A stretch of DNA of 56,903 bases from Deinococcus sp. (GTDB taxonomy: Bacteria; Deinococcota; Deinococci; Deinococcales; Deinococcaceae), in the NCBI RefSeq assembly GCF_018260555.1, contig NZ_JAGLBB010000011.1:1-56903 (forward strand), read 5' to 3'. Of the stretch, positions 41,240 to 49,805 are shown piece after piece; the first letter of the stretch is position 1; every line of letters begins with the position of its first letter. Both the position numbers and the translations under genes were made by a program. The notes under the pieces were generated by a model. The model was not told the origin of the DNA. It was given only the letters and a program-made list of their open reading frames with translations, and ran no database searches.

Positions 41240-42205
41240 ATGACCCAGACCGCCCTTGCCCCCAGCGCCCCCACCAGCGTGACGGCCGCGACGCCCACAC
41301 CAGCGGCCCCTACAGCAGTGGCCCCTACCGCAGCGGCCCCCACACCCGCCGACACGACCCGCTGGCTGGCTCCCATCGTCCGGGCCGCCGGGCAGGCCGT
41401 CAGTGACTACCGCATGATCGAGAACGGCGACCGCGTGATGGTCTGCCTGTCGGGCGGCAAGGACAGTTACACGCTGCTGGACGTGCTGCTGCACCTGCAA
41501 CGCAAGGCGCCCGTGCCGTTCGAGTTGATCGCCGTGAACCTCGACCAGGGGCAGCCGGGCTTCCCGACCGACGTGCTGCCCCGGTACCTGAGCGCGCTGG
41601 GCGTGCCGCACACCCTGATCCGGCAGGACACGTACCGCGTGGTCAGGGAAAAAACCCCGGCTGGCAAGACCACCTGCGCGCTGTGCAGCCGCCTGCGCCG
41701 GGGCGCGCTGTACCGGCACGCCCGCGAGATCGGCGCCACGAAAGTCGCGCTGGGCCACCACCGCGACGACATCCTAGAAACGCTGTTCATGAATCTGTTC
41801 TTCGGCGCGCGCCTGAAAGCCATGCCGCCCAAACTCCAGAGTGACGACGGCACGAACGTCGTGATCCGTCCCCTGGCCTACGTGCCCGAGGCGGACATCA
41901 TCCGCTACGCGCAGGTGCGCGCCTTTCCGATCATTCCCTGCAACCTGTGCGGCAGTCAGGAGAACCTGCAACGCCGGGTCGTCGGCGAGATGCTGGCCGG
42001 CTGGGAACGCGAGCATCCGGGCCGCCTGACGAACATCGCCCGCGCCCTGACCCGCGTGACACCCAGCCACCTGATGGACCCCAGTCTGTTCGACTTCGCG
42101 TCCCTGAGCGTCACGCCCACCGAGGGCGACCGGGCCTTCGACCCGGACGAGCATCCCCAGCGCGAATTCCTGAGCGGCGTGCAGGAACTCGACGTGCTCG
42201 GCTGA
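41240..42205 (+). CDS. ttcA: tRNA 2-thiocytidine synthetase TtcA-like
   Basis: A 321-residue PP-loop ATPase. The P-loop is VCLSGGKDSYTLLD (near residues 66-79), the CxxC cluster ligands are in KTTCALCSRLRRG (near 145-157), and a second CxxC is in PCNLCGSQ (near 235). It thiolates C32 of tRNA with an Fe-S cluster. The first 35 residues are an Ala/Pro/Thr-rich extension that is not part of the family and is probably disordered. The start at ATG 41240 is the last Met before the extension; there is no clear Shine-Dalgarno, and an upstream in-frame ATG at 41207 is possible. Confidence 0.88.
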   Translation: MTQTALAPSAPTSVTAATPTPAAPTAVAPTAAAPTPADTTRWLAPIVRAAGQAVSDYRMIENGDRVMVCLSGGKDSYTLLDVLLHLQRKAPVPFELIAVNLDQGQPGFPTDVLPRYLSALGVPHTLIRQDTYRVVREKTPAGKTTCALCSRLRRGALYRHAREIGATKVALGHHRDDILETLFMNLFFGARLKAMPPKLQSDDGTNVVIRPLAYVPEADIIRYAQVRAFPIIPCNLCGSQENLQRRVVGEMLAGWEREHPGRLTNIARALTRVTPSHLMDPSLFDFASLSVTPTEGDRAFDPDEHPQREFLSGVQELDVLG

Positions 42206-42273
42206 GGTCGCGTCCGGTGTGGCAGCGGGGCCGCACACCCTTCAGCGCGTGGCCCCAGCCAGTGGTGTGGGCG

Positions 42274-43245
42274 TCAGGTCGTTTCGGTGTACGCGCCCAG
42301 GCGGCGGAAGCGGGCGGCGCGCCCGGATTTCAGATCGGCGGGTGACTGCGCCATCAGGTCGCGCAGGTGGCGGGTCACAGCCTCGCCGACCGCGTGGGCG
42401 GCCTGCTGGGGATTCAGGTGCGCGCCGCCGGTGGGTTCCGGGATGACTTCCTCGACAATCCCGAGTTCCAGCAGGTCCGGGGCGGTCAGGCGCAGCGCCT
42501 CGGCGGCCAGGGGGGCCTTACTGGCGTCCTTCCAGATGATGCTGGCCGCACCTTCTGGGGAGATCACGGAGTACCAGGCGTTCTCCTGAATCAGGACGCG
42601 GTTGCCCACGGCGATGGCGAGCGCGCCGCCGGAACCGCCCTCGCCGATCACGACGTTCACGACCGGCACGCGCAGGTTCAGCATGCGGCGGATGCTCTCG
42701 GCAATCGCCCAGCCCTGGCCGCGCTCCTCGGCTTCCAGGCCCGGGTACGCGCCCTGGGTGTCCACGAGCGCCACGACGGGCAGACCGAACTTATCGGCCA
42801 GGTCCATCAGGCGCACGGCCTTGCGGTAGCCTTCGGGGTTGGCGCTGCCAAAGCGGCGTTTGATCTTGGTTTTCGTGTCGCGGCCCTTCTGTTGCAGCAG
42901 CAGCATGACGGGCACGCCCTGCCAGCGGGCGGGACCGCCGATCAGGGCGGGGTCGTCGCCGTAGCGGCGGTCACCGTGCAGTTCCGTGAACTCGGTGCAC
43001 AGGTGCTCCACGTAATCCAGGGCGGTAGGGCGGCCGGGCGCACGGGCCAGTTGTACGCGCTCCCAGCGGGTCAGGGCGGCCTTCGGGGCGGGTGTGTGGG
43101 CGGCGCGCAGGCGGTCCACCTCGGCCCGCAGGGGGGTGATGGCCGCGTCGAGGTTCTGGCCGGTGTTGCGGGCCGTGACTTCCAGGTCGTGCACGCGCGC
43201 CTCGAGTTCATTCAGGGTGTCGAGGCTGGTGGGGTTGGTGGTCAC
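42274..43245 (-). CDS. accA: Acetyl-CoA carboxylase carboxyltransferase subunit alpha
   Basis: A 323-residue subunit. Residues 1-60 are a helical N-terminus (LNELEARVHDLEV), followed by RPTALDYVEHLCTEFTELHGDR, ALIGGPARWQGVPVMLLLQQKGRDTK, GSANPEGYRKAVRLMDLADKFGLPVV and GEGGSGGALAI, all hallmarks of AccA. With AccD it transfers carboxyl from biotin to acetyl-CoA for fatty acid synthesis. The GTG start at 43245 overlaps the accD stop, so it is coupled. Biotin carboxylase and BCCP genes are not in the window. Confidence 0.96.
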   Translation of the reverse strand: MTTNPTSLDTLNELEARVHDLEVTARNTGQNLDAAITPLRAEVDRLRAAHTPAPKAALTRWERVQLARAPGRPTALDYVEHLCTEFTELHGDRRYGDDPALIGGPARWQGVPVMLLLQQKGRDTKTKIKRRFGSANPEGYRKAVRLMDLADKFGLPVVALVDTQGAYPGLEAEERGQGWAIAESIRRMLNLRVPVVNVVIGEGGSGGALAIAVGNRVLIQENAWYSVISPEGAASIIWKDASKAPLAAEALRLTAPDLLELGIVEEVIPEPTGGAHLNPQQAAHAVGEAVTRHLRDLMAQSPADLKSGRAARFRRLGAYTETT

Positions 43246-44096
43246 GCGCGCGCCTCCCGCCGGGTCAGCAGGCCCAGCAGCGACGCCAGGTACGCGCGTT
43301 GCTCGCGCCGGTCCACGACGGCGTCCACCATGCCGTGCGACAGCAGGAACTCGGCCCGCTGAAAGCCGTCCGGGAGGCTCTGACGGATGGTCTGCTGGAT
43401 CACGCGCGGCCCCGCGAAGCCGATCAGCGCGCCGGGCTCGGCGAGGATCACGTCAGCGATGGTGGCAAAACTGGCGGTCACGCCGCCGGTGGTCGGGTCG
43501 GTCAGGACGCTCACGTACGGCAGGCCCTGCTCGGCGAGCGTCTCAAGAGCGACGGTGGTTTTGGCCATCTGCATCAGCGACAGCGCGCTTTCCTGCATGC
43601 GGGCGCCGCCGCTGGCGGTCACGATGACCAGCGGCGTGCCGTGCCGGGCGGCGTGCTCTGCGGCGCGCGCGATCTCTTCACCGACGACGCTGCCCATGCT
43701 GCCGCCAGAAAAGGCGAAGTCCATGACGGCCAGCGTCACGGGCACGCCCAGAACGGTACCGGTGCCGGTCAGGATGGCGTCCGGACGTCCGGTTTTCTGC
43801 TGCGCGCGTTTGAGCCGGTCCAGGTAACTCTCGGTGTCCTGAAAGGCCAGGGCGTCGGTGGGGTGCACCGCGCCGGACAACTGCACGAAGCTGCCCTCGT
43901 CCAGCAGGACCTGCACGCGCTGCGAGGCGTCCAGGCGCAGGTGGTGTCCGCACTTGGGGCACACGAAGGTGTTGGCTTGCAGTTCACGGTTATAGAGCCC
44001 CTCTTTGCAGCTGGGGCACTGGGTCCACAGGTCGGGCACGTCCGCGCCGGTCTGCTGCTGGGGACGGCGGCGGCGGAAAAATCGGTCAAGCGCCAT
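43242..44096 (-). CDS. accD: Acetyl-CoA carboxylase carboxyltransferase subunit beta
   Basis: A 284-residue subunit with the N-terminal C4 zinc finger (LWTQCPSCKEGLYNRELQAN and FVCPKCGHHLR, near residues 23-55). The carboxyltransferase core includes SGGARMQESALSLMQMAKT and LPYVSVLTDPTTGGVTASFA. It pairs with AccA. ATG 44096 has GGGAGGA about 8 nt upstream, and TAGAAT lies about 35 nt further up on the minus strand as a possible -10. It is first in an accD-accA unit. Confidence 0.96.
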   Translation of the reverse strand: MALDRFFRRRRPQQQTGADVPDLWTQCPSCKEGLYNRELQANTFVCPKCGHHLRLDASQRVQVLLDEGSFVQLSGAVHPTDALAFQDTESYLDRLKRAQQKTGRPDAILTGTGTVLGVPVTLAVMDFAFSGGSMGSVVGEEIARAAEHAARHGTPLVIVTASGGARMQESALSLMQMAKTTVALETLAEQGLPYVSVLTDPTTGGVTASFATIADVILAEPGALIGFAGPRVIQQTIRQSLPDGFQRAEFLLSHGMVDAVVDRREQRAYLASLLGLLTRREARA

Positions 44097-44242
44097 TCTG
44101 TGAGTCCTCCCTGATCTACATCCCTACCTGCGCATTCTAGTAGCAGACCCCACAAGAGTTTGCACCGGGTTCAACAGAACACCCGGCGCGTCAGGCCAGG
44201 GGGCTCGCGCCGTGTGTGGCCGTCCTTCCCTACACTCTGGTC

Positions 44243-44290
44243 ATGGGCGCTCAGTCGGTGAACACTCAGCCCAGCTTGCTTTTCAGGTAA
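44243..44290 (+). CDS. Possible leaderless 15-residue small protein, antisense to the lapA 3' end
   Basis: TACACT (44231-44236) lies 6 nt before an ATG that opens a 15-codon frame (MGAQSVNTQPSLLFR) ending TAA at 44290, overlapping the 3' end of the LapA-domain gene on the other strand. The promoter-to-start layout is the same as at the confirmed genes here. The peptide has no known relatives; it could equally mark an antisense RNA promoter or a gene remnant. Confidence 0.3.
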   Translation: MGAQSVNTQPSLLFR

Positions 44291-44715
44291 TCGTCCATCT
44301 GTGCCAGTTGCAGATTCATGTCCTTTTGCAGGGCGTCCACCCGGCTGGCCAGGGCGCTTACGCCCGCGCCCGCATCGCCGCGCGCTCCTTCCAGCGCCCC
44401 GAACCGCTCGTCCAGGTGCGACTGCAGCAGCGCGAACCGGTTACCTTCCTGCTGGTCCAGGCTCAGGCGCAGGGCCTCCATGTCACGCAGCAGCTTGGCG
44501 CTGTCCGCCTGCGCCCGCAGTCCGGCGATGCCCGCCCAGAAGTAGAACAGCAGCGTGCACAGCGCCGCCACGATCAGCAGGATCAGTCCGATCGGCACCT
44601 GCCGGTACGTCACGAAGCCCAGGCTCAGCGTGTGGGGGAACATCAGAGAATTGGTGTTCAGCATGGCAAAAATAGCGAGTAATACCAGCACGATAATCAG
44701 GACAGTGGTCCGCAT
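44266..44715 (-). CDS. LapA-domain (DUF1049) membrane protein with coiled coil
   Basis: 149 residues. Two membrane helices (residues 3-18 and 41-66) carry the LapA pattern MLNTNSLMFPHTLSLGF between them, followed by a cytoplasmic coiled coil (LLRDMEALRLSLDQQEGNRFALLQ onward). LapA-domain proteins help assemble the outer envelope in Gram-negatives; the role in Deinococcus is unclear. ATG 44715 follows TAGGGT by 6 nt on the minus strand, so it is leaderless. It is divergent from cutA. Confidence 0.85.
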   Translation of the reverse strand: MRTTVLIIVLVLLAIFAMLNTNSLMFPHTLSLGFVTYRQVPIGLILLIVAALCTLLFYFWAGIAGLRAQADSAKLLRDMEALRLSLDQQEGNRFALLQSHLDERFGALEGARGDAGAGVSALASRVDALQKDMNLQLAQMDDYLKSKLG

Positions 44716-44828
44716 ACCCTCACCCTAACACCCCGCCTTCATGAGAGTTCGCGCGGCGGGTTGTGGGAATATTCACACACGCCCCCCGCCGGCCGACGAC
44801 CCCAAGGCCCGGAGTATGCTGAGGCACT

Positions 44829-45152
44829 ATGTCACTCGTCGTTCTGGTCACCCTTCCCCCCGAACGGGCGCATGACCTGGCCCGCACCCTCGTCTCCGAG
44901 CATCTGGCCGGTTGCGTGAACGTCGTTCCCGGCCTGCTCAGCGTGTACCGCTGGCAGGGCGAGGTTGCCGAGGACCCCGAGAGCCTGCTGCTGATCAAGA
45001 CCAACGGCGAGCAGTACCCGGCCCTTGAAGCGCGCATCAAGGCCCTGCACCCCTACGAGGTGCCGGAAATCATCGCCTTGCAGTACGACCGGGCCCTGCC
45101 GGAATTCCAGGCGTGGCTGCGAGACGCCCTCTCCACCCCTCAAAAGGGCTGA
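44829..45152 (+). CDS. cutA: Divalent cation tolerance protein CutA
   Basis: A 107-residue trimeric ferredoxin-like protein with CutA landmarks: VLVTLPPERAHDLARTLVSEHLAGCVNVVPGLLSVYRWQGEV and LHPYEVPEIIAL. It is linked to copper tolerance in E. coli, though its molecular role is uncertain. The ATG at 44829 follows TATGCT (44815-44820) by 8 nt, so it is probably leaderless. A dispersed repeat begins 5 nt after the stop. Confidence 0.95.
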   Translation: MSLVVLVTLPPERAHDLARTLVSEHLAGCVNVVPGLLSVYRWQGEVAEDPESLLLIKTNGEQYPALEARIKALHPYEVPEIIALQYDRALPEFQAWLRDALSTPQKG

Positions 45153-45156
45153 CCTC

Positions 45157-45256
45157 ATACGGACTGCGGCTCCATACCGCGAAGGGCCGTAGGCTGTTCC
45201 TCCTAGCATCCGCTCGGATTGATTCAGAACTACACCGAATCAATCGGACTCCGTAT
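45157..45256. repeat. Dispersed palindromic repeat copy
   Basis: Its outer ends are ATACGGACTGCGG and CGGACTCCGTAT. Inner arms GATTGATTC and GAATCAATC pair around AGAACTACACC. It lies between cutA and the tRNA-Trp terminator. Confidence 0.8.
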
Positions 45257-45260
45257 GAGA

Positions 45261-45293
45261 ACAAAAACGCCCCCACACATGGCGGGGGCGTTT
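45261..45293 (-). terminator. Intrinsic terminator of tRNA-Trp
   Basis: On the minus strand AAACGCCCCC pairs with GGGGGCGTTT (10 bp) around a 9-nt loop, followed by TTTTTGT. It is the best canonical terminator in the window and lies directly after the tRNA 3' end. Confidence 0.88.
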
Positions 45294-45300
45294 GCTTTCT

Positions 45301-45376
45301 TGGCGGGCCCTGCAGGACTTGAACCTACGACCCTCGGTTTTGGAGACCGATGCTCTACCAACTGAGCTAAGGACCC
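45301..45376 (-). tRNA. tRNA-Trp (CCA anticodon)
   Basis: A 76-nt cloverleaf. The acceptor stem GGGTCCT/AGGGCCC has one G-U pair; the D stem is GCTC/GAGC with loop AGTTGGTA; the anticodon stem is TCGGT/ACCGA with loop CTCCAAA, which places anticodon CCA. The T stem GTAGG/CCTGC carries loop TTCAAGT. The discriminator is G73 and the 3' CCA is encoded. A promoter (45409-45437) and terminator flank it, so it is a single-gene transcript. Confidence 0.96.
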
Positions 45377-45408
45377 CGGGACTGCGTGCGCGGGGCACGA
45401 GCGCATGC

Positions 45409-45437
45409 AGAGTAGCAGAGCCTTCCGGACCGCGCAA
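45409..45437 (-). promoter_or_regulatory. Promoter of tRNA-Trp
   Basis: TTGCGC (45432-45437) and TACTCT (45409-45414) are 17 nt apart on the minus strand, placing the transcription start about 25 nt before the mature tRNA 5' end. Confidence 0.5.
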
Positions 45438-45513
45438 GTATGCGGGGCATGCGGGCGGGGCTCACGCAGCCGGAAGGAACGGTTGGTGCCCACCACTGCG
45501 CCGGGGTCCGGAT

Positions 45514-45593
45514 CATACGGATTCCGTCTGTTTCGCACTCGCATCCGCTCGGATTGAATGGTCTGTGCAGCCTATTCAACCCGGAGTCCGGAT
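45514..45593. repeat. Dispersed palindromic repeat copy
   Basis: It begins ATACGGATTCCGTCTG and ends CCCGGAGTCCGGAT, directly against the stop codon of the 73-residue membrane protein gene. Confidence 0.75.
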
Positions 45594-45814
45594 CAGATCA
45601 GGCCGCCGCCCAGCATCAGGCGCAGCGCGCCGAGCAGGGCGACCACGGCGTTCAGGGTGACGGCGCCGCGGTCACGGGCGAGCGAGCCGAAGATCAGGCC
45701 CAGCACGGCGGGCGGCAGCACGAACAGCCAGTTCAGCCAGCCCAGTAACGGCAGGAAACCCAGCGCCAGGCCGATGGCCGCCAGGATGCCCAGGATGAGG
45801 GAAAGGGTTCTCAT
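45593..45814 (-). CDS. Small membrane protein (DUF4190-like)
   Basis: A 73-residue protein with three hydrophobic segments: LSLILGILAAIGLALGFLP, LNWLFVLPPAVLGLIFG and LNAVVALLGALRLMLGGGL, separated by short polar turns (ARDRGAVT). The pattern resembles DUF4190-type proteins, whose role is unknown. A start ATG at 45814 with TATGAT 8 nt upstream on the minus strand supports a real, leaderless gene despite the small size. Its TGA continues into a repeat edge. Confidence 0.75.
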   Translation of the reverse strand: MRTLSLILGILAAIGLALGFLPLLGWLNWLFVLPPAVLGLIFGSLARDRGAVTLNAVVALLGALRLMLGGGLI

Positions 45815-45961
45815 ACCGGTCCATCATACCTGTGCAGATACCTATGGAGATACCTGCTACAGGCGCGCTCTGGCCTGCGGGAGGTGCGTGTCTGTTCCGC
45901 GCGTCTGTTCCGCGCGGACAACGGCGGGGCGGTGGGTGTAGCGTGGGCTGCGATGACTCCC

Positions 45962-46113
45962 GTACGGATTGCGTCTGCTTTGTTCACATCCCGCCCAGGC
46001 GACGGGTTGCCGACTGCACGGCCGGAACCCCTTCCTCTCCTGCTCGCCCCCGGAGGCAGCTCTCCGAGTCCGTCCAGGGTGGGCTGTGGCAACTGTTCAC
46101 CCGGAGTGCGTAT
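45962..46113. repeat. Dispersed palindromic repeat (diverged) upstream of nth
   Basis: Ends are GTACGGATTGCGTCTG and CCCGGAGTGCGTAT. It fills much of the 323-nt gene-free region 45815-46137; the remainder holds the promoter of the small membrane protein and the nth leader. Confidence 0.55.
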
Positions 46114-46137
46114 CAGGGGAAGTGGGGGGCGCCCTCG

Positions 46138-46824
46138 ATGGCTCTGAACGCTCCGGTCAGTCCTTCCAGATCGGCTCCGGCGCGCCTGCCGGTGGGCGCA
46201 CGGGCGCGGGCGCCGCAGGTGCTGGGCGCGCTGGAATCGCTGTACCCGGACGCCCGCACGGAACTGGAATTCAGCACGCCGTTCGAGCTGCTGGTCGCGA
46301 CGGTCCTGAGCGCTCAGGCGACGGACGTGAGCGTGAACGCCGCGACGCCCGCGCTGTTCAGGGCGTACCCGGACGCACACGCCATGAGTGCCGCCCGGCC
46401 CGAGGACATCGAGCCGTTCATCCGCCGGATCGGGCTGTTCCGGGGCAAGGCCCGCCACCTCGCGGCGCTGGCGGCGCTGCTGGTCGAGCGGCACGCGGGC
46501 GAGGTGCCGAATGATTTCGGGGCGGTGGTGGCGCTGCCCGGCGCGGGCCGCAAGACGGCGAACGTGGTCCTGAGTAACGCATTCGGGTACCCGGCCATTG
46601 CGGTGGATACGCACGTGGGGCGGCTGGCGCGGCGGCTGGCCCTGAGCGCGCAGACCAACCCGGACCGGGTGGAGGCGGACCTGCAAAAGCTCTTCCCGCG
46701 CGGGCGCTGGGTGTTCCTGCACCACGCGCTGATCCTGCATGGGCGGCGGGTCTGCACAGCCCGCAGACCGGCGTGCGGGGCGTGCGTGATGGCCGACTTC
46801 TGCCCGAAGGTAGGCGTGGAGTGA
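46138..46824 (+). CDS. nth: Endonuclease III (base excision repair glycosylase)
   Basis: A 228-residue HhH-GPD glycosylase/AP lyase. Motifs are STPFELLVATVLSAQATD; the helix-hairpin-helix LPGAGRKTANVVL with the catalytic Lys near 139; the catalytic Asp in AVDTHVGRLARRL; and the 4Fe-4S ligands CTARRPACGACVMADFC (C-x6-C-x2-C-x5-C). It removes oxidised pyrimidines. ATG 46138 is chosen because the family fold begins about 28 residues later and GGGG-rich sequence precedes it; a longer frame upstream passes through the repeat and is not coding. Confidence 0.95.
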   Translation: MALNAPVSPSRSAPARLPVGARARAPQVLGALESLYPDARTELEFSTPFELLVATVLSAQATDVSVNAATPALFRAYPDAHAMSAARPEDIEPFIRRIGLFRGKARHLAALAALLVERHAGEVPNDFGAVVALPGAGRKTANVVLSNAFGYPAIAVDTHVGRLARRLALSAQTNPDRVEADLQKLFPRGRWVFLHHALILHGRRVCTARRPACGACVMADFCPKVGVE

Positions 46825-46885
46825 ACGCGCCTGCCTCCGCGCCCGTATGAGCCCTTCACCGGGCCAGGGGGGTAGACTGCCGGTG

Positions 46886-47608
46886 ATGAGTGACTCTTCC
46901 CCCCTTCGCCGCCTGCACCACGTTCAGGAACTTGATCTGAACCTTGATCGCCTGCGCGATGAGGAAAGCAATATTCCGGACGAGCTGCGCGCCGCCCGCG
47001 CCGAGCAGGAACGGCTGAACAACGAACTTGAAGACACCGAGATCACCCTTGAAGGCGTCGATAAACGCGTCCGGCAGCAGGAACTCGACCTGGCTGGCAC
47101 GCGTGAACAGATCGCCCGCGCCGAGGAGGAACAGGAGAAGAACGCCTTCGACGCCCGCGCGCAGTCCCAGTACGGCAGCCGCATCCAGATGCTCAGCGAA
47201 CGCGCCGACGAGATGGAAGAGGACCTGGTGCCGCTGCGTGAGCGCCAGCGCGAACTGAACGAACGCGCCGACCAGCTGCGCACCCAGCACCGCGCGCTGC
47301 GCCCCACCCTGAACACCCTCGAAGAGCACGACGACGCCCGCGTGCAGGACCTGCGCGCCCAGGGCGAGGCCGACCGTCAGGAACGCGCCCGCCTGGCCGG
47401 GGAACTCGACGCCCGCACCGTGCGCGAGTACGACATGATCCGCCGCGCGAAAAAGGGCCTGGGCGTCGTGGAGATCAAGGCCGGACGCTGCAGCGGCTGC
47501 AACGTCATGCTGCCCGTCAACGTGCAGCAGAAAGCCGCGCTGGGCAAACTGCCGCCCGTGAAGTGCCCCAGCTGCGGCCGCTTCCTGATCCGTCTCGACC
47601 TCGCGTAA
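46886..47608 (+). CDS. Zinc ribbon protein with long coiled coil (C4-type, CT398-like)
   Basis: A 240-residue protein. Residues about 10-175 are a highly charged coiled-coil hairpin (LDLNLDRLRDEESNIPDELRA onward), and residues about 195-235 a C4 zinc ribbon, CSGC then CPSC, separated by about 22 residues and ending RFLIRLDLA. Proteins of this DUF164/CT398 type are widespread but poorly characterised; nucleic acid or protein binding is assumed. ATG 46886 follows TAGACT by 7 nt (leaderless). A 19-bp hairpin lies after the stop. Confidence 0.88.
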   Translation: MSDSSPLRRLHHVQELDLNLDRLRDEESNIPDELRAARAEQERLNNELEDTEITLEGVDKRVRQQELDLAGTREQIARAEEEQEKNAFDARAQSQYGSRIQMLSERADEMEEDLVPLRERQRELNERADQLRTQHRALRPTLNTLEEHDDARVQDLRAQGEADRQERARLAGELDARTVREYDMIRRAKKGLGVVEIKAGRCSGCNVMLPVNVQQKAALGKLPPVKCPSCGRFLIRLDLA

Positions 47609-47618
47609 GCAGGCGGCC

Positions 47619-47664
47619 AGCGCCCCCACCCCGTGGCCCTACCCAGCCACGGGGTGGGGGCGCT
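47619..47664. terminator. Perfect 19-bp hairpin between convergent genes
   Basis: AGCGCCCCCACCCCGTGGC (47619-47637) pairs perfectly with 47646-47664 around an 8-nt loop. It lies between the convergent zinc ribbon and asparaginase genes. There is no T tract in either direction, so it may be a strong hairpin that works with Rho or blocks 3' exonucleases. Confidence 0.75.
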
Positions 47665-47687
47665 GCCGTGGGGGGTGGGGATTCCCG

Positions 47688-48671
47688 TCAGAACTCGTCG
47701 CGTTCGAACACCGCGCGGATCTGCTCTCGCGTCAGGCCCTGGCCCAGCAGGATCAGCAGCAGCAGCCGGGCCTTGTGGGCGTTCAGGAAACTGGCGGGAA
47801 TCGCGCCGGCCTTCACCAGGGTCGCGCCGCCGCCCGCGTAGCCGTACACAGGCAGAACCGGCCCGGCGTGCGTGCGGGTGGCGATCACCACGGGTTTGCC
47901 GGTGTTCTGGATCAGGGGCAGCAGTTCGGCTGGGAGGTTCCCGGTGCCCAGGGCCGCGATGACCAGCCCGTCGGCGCGCGCGGCGGCCCCGGCGTAGCCC
48001 TCGCCGGTCCAGCCGGCGTAGGCGTACAGGATTTCCACGCGGGCGTTCAGGTGCGCGGGGCGGTACGTGGCGCGCGGTTCGGGCCGCGCGAAGTAATGGA
48101 CCCGGGGCGTGCGGCCCTGGCGGTCGATGCGGCCGATGGGACCGGGGTACCCACCGAAGGCGTCCACGGCGGTCGTGTGGATCTTGGTGACGGTCCGCGC
48201 GTCGAAGATGTCCCCGCCGATCACCACGAGCGGCCCACGCTCGCGGCTGCTGGGGTGCAGGGCGACGTGCGCGGCGTCAAGCAGGTTGGCCGGGCCGTCC
48301 CAGCTGATTTCCTCGGCGTGGCGCATGCTGCCGGTCAGGACGACCGGGACCGGCACGTTCAGGATCAGGTGCAGCGCGAACGCCGTCTCCTCCAGGGTGT
48401 CGGTGCCGTGCGTGACCACGATGCCGTCATGGTCCGGGGCGAGCGCCTCGATCAGCGCGGCCAGTTGCCCCATGTGCGCCGGGGTCATGTGCGGGCTGGG
48501 CAGGCTGAACGGCTGCACGTCACGGACCTGCACCCCGTCCAGGCCCGGTACCCCGCCCAAGCCCGGTACGCTGGGCGCCTGCTGGGGTGTCAGGCCGCGC
48601 CCGTCCGGGCTGGGACGGCTGGCGATGGTGCCGCCCGTGTGGATGACCGCAAGTCTGGGAGGGGTGGACAT
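47688..48671 (-). CDS. L-asparaginase (type I/II family)
   Basis: A 327-residue amidohydrolase with both catalytic triads visible: the first threonine in VIHTGGTIAS (near residue 12) and the second in VVTHGTDTLEETAF (near 85-98) with its Asp. NVPVVLTGSMRHAEEISWDG supplies the lysine-position region. No signal peptide is present, so it is probably cytoplasmic. It converts asparagine to aspartate and ammonia. ATG 48671 follows TAGCAT by 7 nt on the minus strand (leaderless), so it has a promoter independent of hemC upstream. Confidence 0.93.
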   Translation of the reverse strand: MSTPPRLAVIHTGGTIASRPSPDGRGLTPQQAPSVPGLGGVPGLDGVQVRDVQPFSLPSPHMTPAHMGQLAALIEALAPDHDGIVVTHGTDTLEETAFALHLILNVPVPVVLTGSMRHAEEISWDGPANLLDAAHVALHPSSRERGPLVVIGGDIFDARTVTKIHTTAVDAFGGYPGPIGRIDRQGRTPRVHYFARPEPRATYRPAHLNARVEILYAYAGWTGEGYAGAAARADGLVIAALGTGNLPAELLPLIQNTGKPVVIATRTHAGPVLPVYGYAGGGATLVKAGAIPASFLNAHKARLLLLILLGQGLTREQIRAVFERDEF

Positions 48672-48752
48672 GCCCGTGATGCTAGAGCAAGCGCGTCCCG
48701 GTGACCCTCCACCTTTCCGGAGGGCCAGCGGCGGCGGGCCTTTTCTGCGCCT

Positions 48753-49682
<930 letters not shown>

Positions 49683-49805
49683 AACCCGCACATTATACGG
49701 GCTGGCGGGTACGAATCGTCCCGGGAGGCGCGGACATGAAGGTCACAGCCCGGGCCGCCGCGTGCGGGGGGCCTTGCTGGCACCGGGAGCGTGCAGAATG
49801 CAGGC

